This document shows, piece after piece, positions 7,198 through 15,240 of a stretch of 64,000 bases of DNA. Under the pieces are notes generated by a model, which was not told the DNA's origin, searched no databases, and worked only from the letters and a program-made list of their open reading frames with translations. Source of the stretch: Acidimicrobiia bacterium (GTDB lineage Bacteria; Acidobacteriota; Terriglobia; Bryobacterales; Bryobacteraceae); the NCBI GenBank assembly GCA_016871315.1, contig VFZE01000003.1, positions 1 through 64,000 on the forward strand, written 5' to 3'. A program made the translations under genes and the position numbers. Within the stretch, counting starts at the first letter, position 1; every line of letters begins with the position of its first letter.

Positions 7198-8769
7198 TTA
7201 CATCGCCGGACGCGGCCGGGTCTCGCTGCCCGTCCACATCGGCTGTGTCAGAATCTCCGAGGTTGGCAGCCCCAGCACGCGCGGCCGGATCACCAGCAGC
7301 GCCTGTCCGCTTTCCCGGTTCCGCGTGTTCGACCGCAGCGCCGGCCCGATCACGGGAATCCGCGACAGCCCTGCCAGCCCAGTCACCGTGCGCGCCTCGG
7401 AATTACGCACCAGCCCCGCCAGCACCGCCCACTCCCCGTTTCGGATCCGCGCGGAGGTGTTGAATTTACGGTTGGCGATGATAGGGATCCCGTTCAATGC
7501 CTCTCCGGTCAGCACCTTGAACTCAGCCTCCACCGCCAGCGTCACCTCATCCATCGTGTGCACCTTCGGCGTGATCTTCAGCACTACGCCCAGATCCTCG
7601 AAGTTGAAGGTTGGTGGCGGCGTGAAGACCTCGCCCGGCCCCTGGATGGGACCAAAAAAGCCCGAACTGAGCACCGGGAACTTGTCCCCCACATGAAATG
7701 TAACCGGCGTCCCTTCGCTCGAACGCATCTCGGACTTCATCAGGGTACGCGCCGAAGTATCGGCGAACGTCGCGAACATTTCCGCGCTGGCGATCCCCAG
7801 TCCGAAAAACGACTTCCCCGCGCCGAACGTGGCGAAATTCGCAAAACCCTGCGGAAACGTCGGCGTCGAGTTCCAGATTTTGCTCAGCCACACCAACGGA
7901 AACGAGGTCTGCAGCCGCATCCCGATATCGAGCGCCGAATTCTCCGTCACCTCGATGAACTCCACCTCAATCGACACCTCCGCGCGGTGCGCCAGCAGCT
8001 GCTCAAACAGCGTCAGCGCCTGGCGCAGCTTCGACACGCGGTCCTTCATGAACACCAAACGCCTCTGGCTGTCGATCCCGAACTTCTGCAGCTCCATGAT
8101 CTGCTGCACCGCCCGCGCGAGCTCCTGCACTTCTTGCAGTGAGACCGGGTGCGGCAGTGGAACCGCCACCGCCATCGTCTCTTCAAACTCCTGCCGCTTC
8201 TGAATCGTGTCCCGCGCCGCCAGCGCGATCCGCCCGCTCACCGGAACCAGGAACGACGCCGTCGCCGCCTGCACCGCCAGCAGCGCTTCACCCGGTTCAG
8301 CCTGCTCCAACCGGAAGCGCAGGTTCGTCACAGGCTGGTAATCCTGGTCAAAAATCACCTCGATGCCCAGAGACTTCAGCGTCTTCTCCAGCACGTCGCG
8401 CGAGTCGCCGCTTTCGTTGTAGTCGCGTTTGCCCGGCGCCGGTTTCAGCTCGACCGGCGGATTGGCCCGCCGCGCCTCCGACAGGTCCTTATCGGTGACC
8501 TCGTCGCCCCAGTCATCCGGCCCCACCTCGGGCAGATCGCCGCCCGGCATCACCTTTGCCTCGGTCGCCGCCCTTGTCCGCAGGGCAAGGCTACGCGCCC
8601 ACGCGGCGCGATCCGCGGGATTCAGCGCAGCGGCTTGAGAATAAAGCAGATAAGCCCGAACCACGTCGCCTGACTTCTCCGCCTCCCGCGCATCCTGCTT
8701 CAGAAACGCCGGCTCCACTTGCCCCTGCAAGGCCACCGCAAGCATCAAAACCGGGACACACCACCGCAC
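7198..8769 (-). CDS. Secretin (type II/III secretion or type IV pilus family)
   Basis: An outer-membrane secretin-family protein of 523 residues from the chosen GTG at 8769, which begins at a signal peptide (VRWCVPVLMLAVALQGQ). Order: TPR-like helices (AYLLYSQAAALNPADRAAWA), a short N-domain (LKSLGIEVIFDQDYQPVTNL), then the conserved secretin core with VSIEVEFIEVTENSALDIG, the VTFHVGDKFPV strand and the C-terminal GLAGLSRIPVIGPALRS and QALLVIRPR. The ATG at 8883 would overlap the divergent ATPase gene. No other pilus or type II genes lie in the window, so the system it serves is unknown; it is divergent from the AAA+/radical SAM/ATP-grasp genes 85 bases away and may share regulation with them. 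Confidence 0.8.
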   Translation of the reverse strand: MRWCVPVLMLAVALQGQVEPAFLKQDAREAEKSGDVVRAYLLYSQAAALNPADRAAWARSLALRTRAATEAKVMPGGDLPEVGPDDWGDEVTDKDLSEARRANPPVELKPAPGKRDYNESGDSRDVLEKTLKSLGIEVIFDQDYQPVTNLRFRLEQAEPGEALLAVQAATASFLVPVSGRIALAARDTIQKRQEFEETMAVAVPLPHPVSLQEVQELARAVQQIMELQKFGIDSQRRLVFMKDRVSKLRQALTLFEQLLAHRAEVSIEVEFIEVTENSALDIGMRLQTSFPLVWLSKIWNSTPTFPQGFANFATFGAGKSFFGLGIASAEMFATFADTSARTLMKSEMRSSEGTPVTFHVGDKFPVLSSGFFGPIQGPGEVFTPPPTFNFEDLGVVLKITPKVHTMDEVTLAVEAEFKVLTGEALNGIPIIANRKFNTSARIRNGEWAVLAGLVRNSEARTVTGLAGLSRIPVIGPALRSNTRNRESGQALLVIRPRVLGLPTSEILTQPMWTGSETRPRPAM

Positions 8770-8854
8770 ATAACAATGACGCCAGCCTGCCGCCTGCCGT
8801 GCAGTAAACCTTTCCCCCGCTTCCGCCGATAAAAGGGCGAGGCACTCTGTCCAC

Positions 8855-10126
8855 ATGGCTTTGATCGCTGGCGTCCGCACCAACTTCGCACCACCGGTTC
8901 CCCAGAATTATCAAGAGCTTGGCATCCCTGAATCGCTCGTGCTTGACCTTGTCCTGCGCCGCCTGCTCCTGGAAGGCTTCTCCAGCCTCCAATCGCTATC
9001 CCGGTCCCTGAAGATCTCTATTCCCATCATCGACACCGCTTTCCGCCACCTCCGCGCCCAGCAGCTGGTGGAGGTCAAGGGCATGATCGGCAACGACTAC
9101 ACCTTCATCCTTTCCCAGGCCGGAAAGAACCTCGCCTCGGACCGTTTTCAGATTTCGCAATATGCCGGCGCCGCCCCCGTTTCCCTCAAGGATTACGCCG
9201 CCGCCACGCGCGCCCAAACGGCCAAGATCACGATTGACCGCAAAACCCTGCGCTCGGCCTTCTCCGACCTGGTCGTTACGGACCGTATGCTTGATTCCCT
9301 CGGCCCGGCGCTTATCTCGCAAAGCTCCATCTTCCTGTACGGCCCTTCCGGCAACGGAAAAACCAGCATCGCCGAGCGCATGCTGCGCGTCTACCAGGAC
9401 GCCGTGCTCATTCCGTTCGCCGTGGAAGTCGACAACCAGATCATCAGCTTGTACGACCCCGTTGTGCACCAGAAGCTGGAATTGGAAGACCCGGACATCG
9501 ATCCCCGCTGGATCCTCTGCCGCCGGCCCTGCATCGTCGTCGGCGGCGAGCTGGTTCCCAGCATGCTGGAGCTGCGGCTGGATGACGCCAGCGGCATCTA
9601 CGCGGCCCCCATCCAGATGAAGAGCAACAACGGCATCTTCATCATTGACGACTTCGGCCGCCAGCTGATGTCCCCGCGCGACCTGCTCAACCGCTGGATC
9701 GTGCCGCTGGACCGACGGGTCGACTATCTCACTCTCCGCTACGGCGTCAAATTCCAAATCCCGTTCGAGCTGATGGTGGTCTTTTCCACCAACCTCGACC
9801 CGCGGGACCTTGCTGATGAAGCCTTCCTCCGCCGTATCCATAACAAGATCCTCGTTGAACCGGTCGATCCGCAAACCTTTGACCAAATCTTTCAGCGCGT
9901 CGTCTCGGCCAAGCGCGTCCCGCACGAGCCCGACAGCGCGGAATACCTCCGCCGCCTTTGTCTCAAGGATGGCCGCGACGAGCTGCGCGCTTGTTATCCG
10001 CTGGACATCTGCAACATCCTGGTCTCGATCAGCGAGTATGAACGCCGGCCCGTCGAGATGTCCCGCACCGACCTGGAGCGCGCCGTCGACCTATACTTCG
10101 CCAAGAGCGAAGCGCTGCCGCAATAG
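8855..10126 (+). CDS. AAA+ ATPase with N-terminal winged helix
   Basis: A 423-residue cytoplasmic ATPase. Residues about 25-95 look like a winged helix (VLRRLLLEGFSSLQSLSRSL, HLRAQQLVEVKG). Walker A is GPSGNGKT at 163-170, Walker B IFIIDDFG at 261-268, and RRIHNK is in the sensor/arginine-finger region; the family is a MoxR/YifB-like predicted ATPase seen in several soil phyla. It begins 85 bases from the divergent secretin and is followed after 36 bases by the radical SAM gene, so it is probably first in an operon with the radical SAM and ATP-grasp genes. What it remodels is unknown. Confidence 0.75.
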   Translation: MALIAGVRTNFAPPVPQNYQELGIPESLVLDLVLRRLLLEGFSSLQSLSRSLKISIPIIDTAFRHLRAQQLVEVKGMIGNDYTFILSQAGKNLASDRFQISQYAGAAPVSLKDYAAATRAQTAKITIDRKTLRSAFSDLVVTDRMLDSLGPALISQSSIFLYGPSGNGKTSIAERMLRVYQDAVLIPFAVEVDNQIISLYDPVVHQKLELEDPDIDPRWILCRRPCIVVGGELVPSMLELRLDDASGIYAAPIQMKSNNGIFIIDDFGRQLMSPRDLLNRWIVPLDRRVDYLTLRYGVKFQIPFELMVVFSTNLDPRDLADEAFLRRIHNKILVEPVDPQTFDQIFQRVVSAKRVPHEPDSAEYLRRLCLKDGRDELRACYPLDICNILVSISEYERRPVEMSRTDLERAVDLYFAKSEALPQ

Positions 10127-10162
10127 ATCCGGTTCCTGCCTCACCCTGCGCGATAATGGGAC

Positions 10163-11521
10163 TTGCGGGTCCTTCTGATCTCCACCTATGAGCTTGGCCG
10201 CCAGCCGTTCGGCCTTGCCTCACCGGCTGCCTGCATCGGCAAGGACGGCCACGACGTCCAATGCGTGGACACCTCCCGCACTCCGCTGACAGCGGAACTC
10301 ATCCGCAACGCCCGGCTCATCGCCTTTTACCTGCCCATGCACACGGCCACGCGCCTGGCTGCCCCGCTCATTCAGGCCGCCCGGCGCATCAATCCTGATG
10401 CGCACCTGTGCGGATACGGCCTCTACGCACCTCTCAATGCCGCCTATCTCCGCGGTCTTGGCCTGGAAACCCTCATCGGCGGCGAATTCGAGGAAAGCCT
10501 CCGCCGCCTTGCCTCCGCAAGCCCTGTCCCGGCGGACCTCGTCAGCCTTGACCGTATCCCGTTCTCCGTGCCCGACCGCAGCCATCTGCCCCCGCTTGGC
10601 GGCTACGCCAAACTCATCCACGGCGCCGGCGAACGCGTGACCGGCTACACGGAAGCCAGCCGTGGCTGCAAGCATCTCTGCCGCCACTGCCCCGTCGTGC
10701 CTGTGTATCAGGGCGCCTTCCGCATCGTTCCCGCCGAAATCGTGCTCGCCGACATTGCAAACCAAGCCGCCGCCGGAGCCCGGCACATCACGTTCGGCGA
10801 CCCCGACTTCTTCAACGGCCCCACTCACGCCATCCGCATCGTGGAAGAGCTTCACCGCCAACACCCTCACCTCACCTACGACGTGACCATCAAGGTCGAA
10901 CACCTGCTCCGCCACCGCGACCTGCTCCCCACTCTCCACTCCACCGGCTGCCTGCTGATCACCAGCGCCGCCGAATCGGTCGATGACGACATCCTCCTCC
11001 GCCTCAACAAGGGCCACACGCGCGCCGATTTTCTGGAAGCCGTGCGCCTGTGCCGCAGCGCCGGCCTCGCCCTTTCCCCCACCTTTATCCCCTTCACCCC
11101 TTGGACCACCTGGGATGGTTACCGCGATCTGCTCCACGTGATCGCCGATCACGATCTCATCGAAAACGTCGCTCCCATACAACTCGCCCTGCGCCTGCTC
11201 ATCACCAACGGCTCCCTACTGCTGGAGCTGCCGGAAATCGCCGCTATCGTCGAACCCTTCCAACACGAAGCGCTCCTCCACCGCTGGCGTCATCCCGATC
11301 CCTCCATCGACCAGCTTGCCGAACGCCTCATGCGCCTGGTCGACAACAGCCAGAAACAAGCCGAACCCCGCGCCCGCACCTTCGCGCGCATCTGGGAAGC
11401 GGCTCAGTGCGGGGTGTGGCCGGATATCCCCATCCTCCCCTCCCGCGCCACCATCCCCTATCTCAACGAACCCTGGTATTGTTGAGCCGAACCTTCCCAG
11501 GAGCAGGTTGCTCTTGTCTGA
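10163..11521 (+). CDS. B12-binding-type radical SAM selenoprotein with CUAEP tail
   Basis: A radical SAM enzyme of 452 residues when the in-frame TGA at 11483-11485 is read as selenocysteine (residue 441); 440 residues if it is a stop. It starts with TTG at 10163 (RVLLISTYELGRQPFG), the only start fitting the N-terminal Rossmann-like cobalamin-binding region. The 4Fe-4S motif is C169-x3-C173-x2-C176 (SRGCKHLCRHCP), followed by a TIM-barrel (HITFGDPDFFNGP, VEHLLRH, LLITSAAES). The frame reaches EPWYC, then TGA, then Ala-Glu-Pro-Ser-Gln-Glu and a second TGA at 11519-11521. Cys-TGA-Ala-Glu-Pro is the signature tail of the known CUAEP/CCAEP-tail radical SAM family, in which the second residue is Sec or Cys. 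The reaction is unknown. An AAA+ ATPase precedes it and an ATP-grasp ligase overlaps its tail. Confidence 0.85.
11483..11513 (+). promoter_or_regulatory. Candidate bacterial SECIS hairpin at the UGA codon
   Basis: The DNA from the TGA codon can fold into one hairpin: GAG (11484-11486) with CTC (11511-11513), C11488 with G11510, and AACCT (11490-11494) with AGGTT (11505-11509), leaving two single-base bulges and a 10-base loop (11495-11504). Bacterial SECIS elements are hairpins just 3' of the selenocysteine UGA that recruit SelB. The loop is somewhat closer to the UGA than in the E. coli fdhF element. The loop also contains AGGAG (11499-11503), the ribosome-binding site of the next gene. Confidence 0.55.
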
Positions 11522-12779
11522 TCGCGCCAACAAGCGGCTCCTGCTGGTCGCCTCCACCACCGGCTACCAGACCCGTGTCTTCGCCGATGCCGCCCGCCGC
11601 CTCAAACTAAATCTCACCCTCGCCACCGACCGGTGCCACATCCTCGACGACCCGTGGGGCGACCAGGCCATCCCCATCCGCTTTGAAGAGCCCGAAGCCT
11701 CGGCAAAAAAAATGGCCGCCCATGGCTTGGACGCCATCGCCGCCGTCGGCGACCGTCCCGCCCTCTTAGCCGCCCTTGCCGCCGAGCTGGCCGGAGTCCC
11801 CTTCCATCCCCCCTCCGCCGTCTCCGCCGCCTGCAGCAAGTTCGGCACCCGAACCCGGCTTGCCCAGGCCGGGCTCCCGGCGCCCTCCTTCTACCGCGTC
11901 CCGGTGGAAGAAGATCCCGCCTCCGCCGCCGCCAAGGCCGCCTATCCCTGCGTCCTCAAGCCGCTTGCCCTCTCCGCCAGCCGCGGCGTCATCCGCGCCG
12001 ACAACCCGCAGCAATTCCTTGATGCCTTCGCGCGAATCCGCACCATTCTCGACACCGCCGACATCCGGCGTCTCGCCGACGACGCCGACCGCTGGATCCA
12101 GGTGGAAACCTACATCCCCGGCCGCGAATTCGCCGTCGAAGCCCTCCTCGATCACGGCCGCCTCCAGCTGCTCGCCATCTTCGACAAGCCCGACCCGCTC
12201 GACGGCCCCTTCTTTGAAGAGACGCTCTACATCACTCCCTCCCGCGCCGAACCCGCGGTGCAAACCGCGCTCGTCGATTCCCTCCGCCGCGCCGTTGACG
12301 CTCTCGGCCTCCGCCATGGCCCCGTCCACGCCGAAATGCGCCATAACGAGCAAGGCGTCTGGGTGCTGGAAGCCGCGCCGCGCCCTATCGGCGGCCTCTG
12401 CGCCCGCGCGCTCCGTTTTCTCCCGGACATGCCGCTGGAGGAACTCATTCTCCGCCACGCTATCGGGGAAGATGTTTCCGCCGCCAGGCTCCGCCACGCC
12501 GCCTCCGGCGTCATGATGATTCCCATCCCCAAGCCCGGCGTCTATTCCGGCGTAACAGGTTTGGAAGCCGCGCGCCAGGTCCCCGGCATCGAGGAGGTGC
12601 TCATCACCGCCAAGCAGGGGCAGACTATCCAGCCGCTACCGGAAGCCTCCAGCTACCTCGGCTTCCTGTTTGCATCAGCCGCTGATCCGACGCAAGTGGA
12701 ACAAGCTTTGCGCCAGGCTCACGCCCTGCTCGAGTTCGACATCGCCTTGAAGCTTCCGCTCGCCGCCGCTTTTGAGTAA
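11514..12779 (+). CDS. ATP-grasp ligase (L-amino-acid-ligase-like)
   Basis: A 421-residue ATP-grasp enzyme. Residues 1-115 form the pre-ATP-grasp Rossmann region (KRLLLVASTTGYQTRVFADA), followed by the ATP-binding lysine in YPCVLKPLALSASRGV, the VETYIPGREFAVEAL segment, and the Mg/ATP site HAEMRHNEQGVWVLEAAPRP with the trailing IGG. The last ~100 residues resemble the LAL_C2 domain of L-amino-acid ligases (GVYSGVTGLEAARQVPGIEE). Such enzymes join carboxylates to amines through acyl phosphates. The start is TTG at 11514, 10 bases after AGGAG at 11499-11503; the first eight bases overlap the selenocysteine readthrough tail of the radical SAM gene. Substrates are unknown; joint action with the radical SAM enzyme on a peptide or amino acid is inferred from coupling. 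Confidence 0.82.
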   Translation: MSDRANKRLLLVASTTGYQTRVFADAARRLKLNLTLATDRCHILDDPWGDQAIPIRFEEPEASAKKMAAHGLDAIAAVGDRPALLAALAAELAGVPFHPPSAVSAACSKFGTRTRLAQAGLPAPSFYRVPVEEDPASAAAKAAYPCVLKPLALSASRGVIRADNPQQFLDAFARIRTILDTADIRRLADDADRWIQVETYIPGREFAVEALLDHGRLQLLAIFDKPDPLDGPFFEETLYITPSRAEPAVQTALVDSLRRAVDALGLRHGPVHAEMRHNEQGVWVLEAAPRPIGGLCARALRFLPDMPLEELILRHAIGEDVSAARLRHAASGVMMIPIPKPGVYSGVTGLEAARQVPGIEEVLITAKQGQTIQPLPEASSYLGFLFASAADPTQVEQALRQAHALLEFDIALKLPLAAAFE

Positions 12780-12780
12780 C

Positions 12781-12866
12781 AGCCCGCAAAACGGAGCCTG
12801 GTCGCGGCCAATCCAGCCCGGCTTTGCTTACCTGTGTCGAGGGCCGCGACCGGCCCTTTGCGGGCT
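12781..12866. terminator. Nested inverted repeats between convergent genes
   Basis: Two perfect inverted repeats are nested: AGCCCGCAAA (12781-12790) with TTTGCGGGCT (12857-12866), and GGTCGCGGCC (12800-12809) with GGCCGCGACC (12842-12851). The whole 86-base structure fills the gap between the ATP-grasp stop and the clpS stop, which lies inside the outer arm. It would act in both directions as a transcription barrier; there is no long T run, so it is not a textbook intrinsic terminator. Confidence 0.6.
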
Positions 12867-13191
12867 AGCCCGACGCCGGCTCGATGACCGCACTCATCGA
12901 TCCCTTGCAGCCCGCCATCCGCCAGTCCGCCCCGTAGGCGTGGATCTGGTCGCGTCCGAACTCGGCCTGCTCCAGCTCGCACGTAATTACGATCGTGCGG
13001 CCGGTGGCATCCACCTCCACCGCGTGGCGGTAGGCTTCGCTCTCCGACTTCAGAAACAGCTTGCTCAGCATCTCCATCACGTAGTCGTAGGTGTGATCGT
13101 CGTCATCCAGCAGAACCACGTGAAACAAGGGCGTCAACTCATCCTTCGTGCCTGTATCTTGTATGGTGTCGGGCGCCAGTGTGCCGGGCAT
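12865..13191 (-). CDS. clpS: Clp protease adaptor protein ClpS
   Basis: A 108-residue adaptor that presents N-degron substrates to the ClpAP protease. The conserved core FHVVLLDDDDHTYDYVMEML (about residues 23-42) includes the binding pocket Asp residues and the VMEMLSKLF helix, and EAYRHAVEVDATGRTIV matches the second half. The C-terminal ~25 residues are longer than usual and lack recognised motifs. It begins three bases after the MBL-fold gene and is probably cotranscribed with it. No clpA is in the window. Confidence 0.88.
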   Translation of the reverse strand: MPGTLAPDTIQDTGTKDELTPLFHVVLLDDDDHTYDYVMEMLSKLFLKSESEAYRHAVEVDATGRTIVITCELEQAEFGRDQIHAYGADWRMAGCKGSMSAVIEPASG

Positions 13192-13194
13192 CTT

Positions 13195-14352
13195 CTATGC
13201 GGAACGGTCCAGTGCAGTATATATCTGGGTCACGTTGGTCCGGACGGCCTCGGCCAGCACCTGCACAGCCGCTGGCGCCGGCGGCGCCAGCCGGCGGTAC
13301 TTGATGACCGCTTCCACGCTGGCCGCGCCGAATCCACCGTCCTCGATCGTCCGCAGCGCCGAAGGCGTAATCGACGCCTCCAGTTCCGCCTGCGTCCTGC
13401 CCGCGGCCCGGCCGCGAACCACTGCCTCGGTGACCTCTTCTATATAATTACCCATCTGGTACAGACGCCGCTTGTCCCGCTGCGGAGCTCCGTGCCCGCC
13501 GGCCACCGCGTCGAACTCCATCCCGGAAACCGCCACCAGCGTCCGCGGCCATTCCCGCGGAAATCCATCCCCGATAAACGGGAAAAACCCGTGCAGCAAG
13601 TCTCCCGTCGCGATCGTTTTCTTCTGCGGAATGTGTACCACCAGGTCGCCCGCCGTGTGGCCCCGCCCCCGGAACGCCAAGTGCAGATCATGCGCCTTAT
13701 CGTGCAGAATCAGGTCTCGCTCCAGCGTCATGTTCGGCAGCTCCAGCTGGAAGGTCTTCATCTCCCGCAGATAATCCTCCGTCTCGGTGATCATTTCGCG
13801 CCACTGCGCCCGCTCCTGCTCTGTCCGCGCCTTGCCCTGCCGCTGTTTGTAGTCCTCGATCGACGCCCCCAGCTGGTCAAACGACGCCTTCAGCCGCGGC
13901 AGCGTCTGCTCGCCGATCAGACGCCTGGTTGTCTCGGTCGCAACCAGGTCCGCATTGGGCGCGATCCGCCGGTACGTCCCTAGCCCGTGCGAATGATCCC
14001 AGTGAAAATGTGATGCCACGATGTATTTCAGCGGCTTCGGCGACACATGGTCGCGGATCTGCCGCAGCAAGCTCGCCACCGCCGATGGCTTGGAATGCGT
14101 GTCCACGATCATCAGGTCGCGCTCGTTCTCGATGATCACCGCGTTGGAGTTGATCAGCGTCTGCGCGCGGGCCACGGCCAGGTAGACGCCTTCGGCCACG
14201 CGCTCGATATCAAACAGCGCGGGCAGACGCACGTTCGCCGCCGCCTGCGCACGGGCGCGAACGGCCCGGAACATCGCCTGATCCAGCACCGCACCGCCAA
14301 TCCAGCATGTCCCCAGAGTCCTCCGCAGGAACCCTCTCCTTGTTTGCCGCAT
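13195..14352 (-). CDS. Exported MBL-fold metallo-hydrolase
   Basis: A 385-residue metallo-beta-lactamase-fold hydrolase with a Tat-like N-terminus (RRGFLRRTLGTCWIGGAVLD). The zinc-binding HxHxDH motif is H115-F-H117-W-D119-H120 in ASHFHWDHSHG; the second His is in FRGRGHTAGDLVVHIP and the third metal Asp in TIATGDLLHGF. The C-terminal 130 residues are helical. The family cleaves ester, amide or phosphodiester bonds; no substrate is evident. The start is the ATG at 14352, chosen because it opens the Tat signal; farther upstream the frame is antisense to the isomerase. clpS follows three bases downstream. Confidence 0.8.
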   Translation of the reverse strand: MRQTRRGFLRRTLGTCWIGGAVLDQAMFRAVRARAQAAANVRLPALFDIERVAEGVYLAVARAQTLINSNAVIIENERDLMIVDTHSKPSAVASLLRQIRDHVSPKPLKYIVASHFHWDHSHGLGTYRRIAPNADLVATETTRRLIGEQTLPRLKASFDQLGASIEDYKQRQGKARTEQERAQWREMITETEDYLREMKTFQLELPNMTLERDLILHDKAHDLHLAFRGRGHTAGDLVVHIPQKKTIATGDLLHGFFPFIGDGFPREWPRTLVAVSGMEFDAVAGGHGAPQRDKRRLYQMGNYIEEVTEAVVRGRAAGRTQAELEASITPSALRTIEDGGFGAASVEAVIKYRRLAPPAPAAVQVLAEAVRTNVTQIYTALDRSA

Positions 14353-14394
14353 GTTCCATATCCTAGCAAGCACCGGTGATAGAATAGCCCCTCT

Positions 14395-15240
14395 ATGAAT
14401 CCCGCCCTTAAACCACTCGAGCCTGGCGTCATGTTCTGGGCCGGCCGCGATCCGCTCGATACCGTCCGCGAACAGAAATCGCTCGGCGTGCGCTGCGGAC
14501 AACTCGGCGTGCCCGGCAACGTGCCCATGGACCTGGCCTCCGCGGCGCAATGGCGCGCCGCCCTCGAAGCCGAACAGTTCACCTTGCTCACCGTCTTCGC
14601 CGCCTACAACGGTGAGGACTACGCCGATATTCCCACCGTGCAGCGCACCGTCGGCTGGATTCCTCCCGCCACCCGCGCCGTCCGGCTGCAGCGCACCTTC
14701 CAGCTCTCCGACTTCGCCAAGGCGCTCGGCGCTCCCTCCATCGCCCTCCACGTCGGCTTTGTTCCGGAAGACTCCGCCGACCCCGACTTCATCGCCGTCC
14801 GCGAAATGACGCGCCTGGTCTGCGACTACGCCGCGCAAAACAACCAGACCTTCGCGCTCGAAACCGGACAGGAACCCGCCCACGTCCTGCTCGACTTCTT
14901 CCAGCAGGTCGGGCGCGATAACCTGCGCATCAACTTCGACCCCGCCAACCTCATTCTCTACGGCACGGGCGACCCCATCGAAGCGCTCGGCATCCTCGGC
15001 GCCCACGTCGTCAGCGTTCATGCCAAGGATGGCGACTGGCCGCCGAAAGGCGTCGCCGGCGCGCTAGGCACAGAAAAGCCGCTCGGCCAGGGCTCGGTCG
15101 GCATGGAGCGCTTCATCGCCAAGCTCCGCGAGGTCGGCTACAAGGGGCAACTCCACATCGAACGTGAAGTGCCCGATCACTCCCAGCGCCTCGCTGATAT
15201 CAAGATGGGCGTCGGCCTGCTCGGCAAACTCACCCAATGA
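14395..15240 (+). CDS. Sugar phosphate isomerase/epimerase-type TIM barrel protein
   Basis: A 281-residue cytoplasmic TIM-barrel protein of the xylose-isomerase-like/AP endonuclease 2 superfamily. Metal-ligand candidates are in FALETGQE (Glu), INFDPANL (Asp), SVHAKDG (His and Asp) and LHIEREV (Glu). These enzymes isomerise or epimerise sugars, keto-sugars or inosose intermediates. Its stop overlaps the start of the mandelate-racemase-like gene as ATGA, so the two act in one pathway. No signal peptide. Confidence 0.8.
   Translation: MNPALKPLEPGVMFWAGRDPLDTVREQKSLGVRCGQLGVPGNVPMDLASAAQWRAALEAEQFTLLTVFAAYNGEDYADIPTVQRTVGWIPPATRAVRLQRTFQLSDFAKALGAPSIALHVGFVPEDSADPDFIAVREMTRLVCDYAAQNNQTFALETGQEPAHVLLDFFQQVGRDNLRINFDPANLILYGTGDPIEALGILGAHVVSVHAKDGDWPPKGVAGALGTEKPLGQGSVGMERFIAKLREVGYKGQLHIEREVPDHSQRLADIKMGVGLLGKLTQ

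Noticed and set aside
11483-11485. Reading the TGA as an ordinary stop of the radical SAM gene
   Set aside because: The in-frame Ala-Glu-Pro after Cys-TGA matches the known selenoprotein tail, and a hairpin follows; an ordinary stop remains possible only if Sec machinery is absent.
14353-15021. N-terminal extension of the MBL-fold gene
   Set aside because: Antisense to the TIM-barrel gene at 14395; the Tat-like signal begins at ATG 14352.
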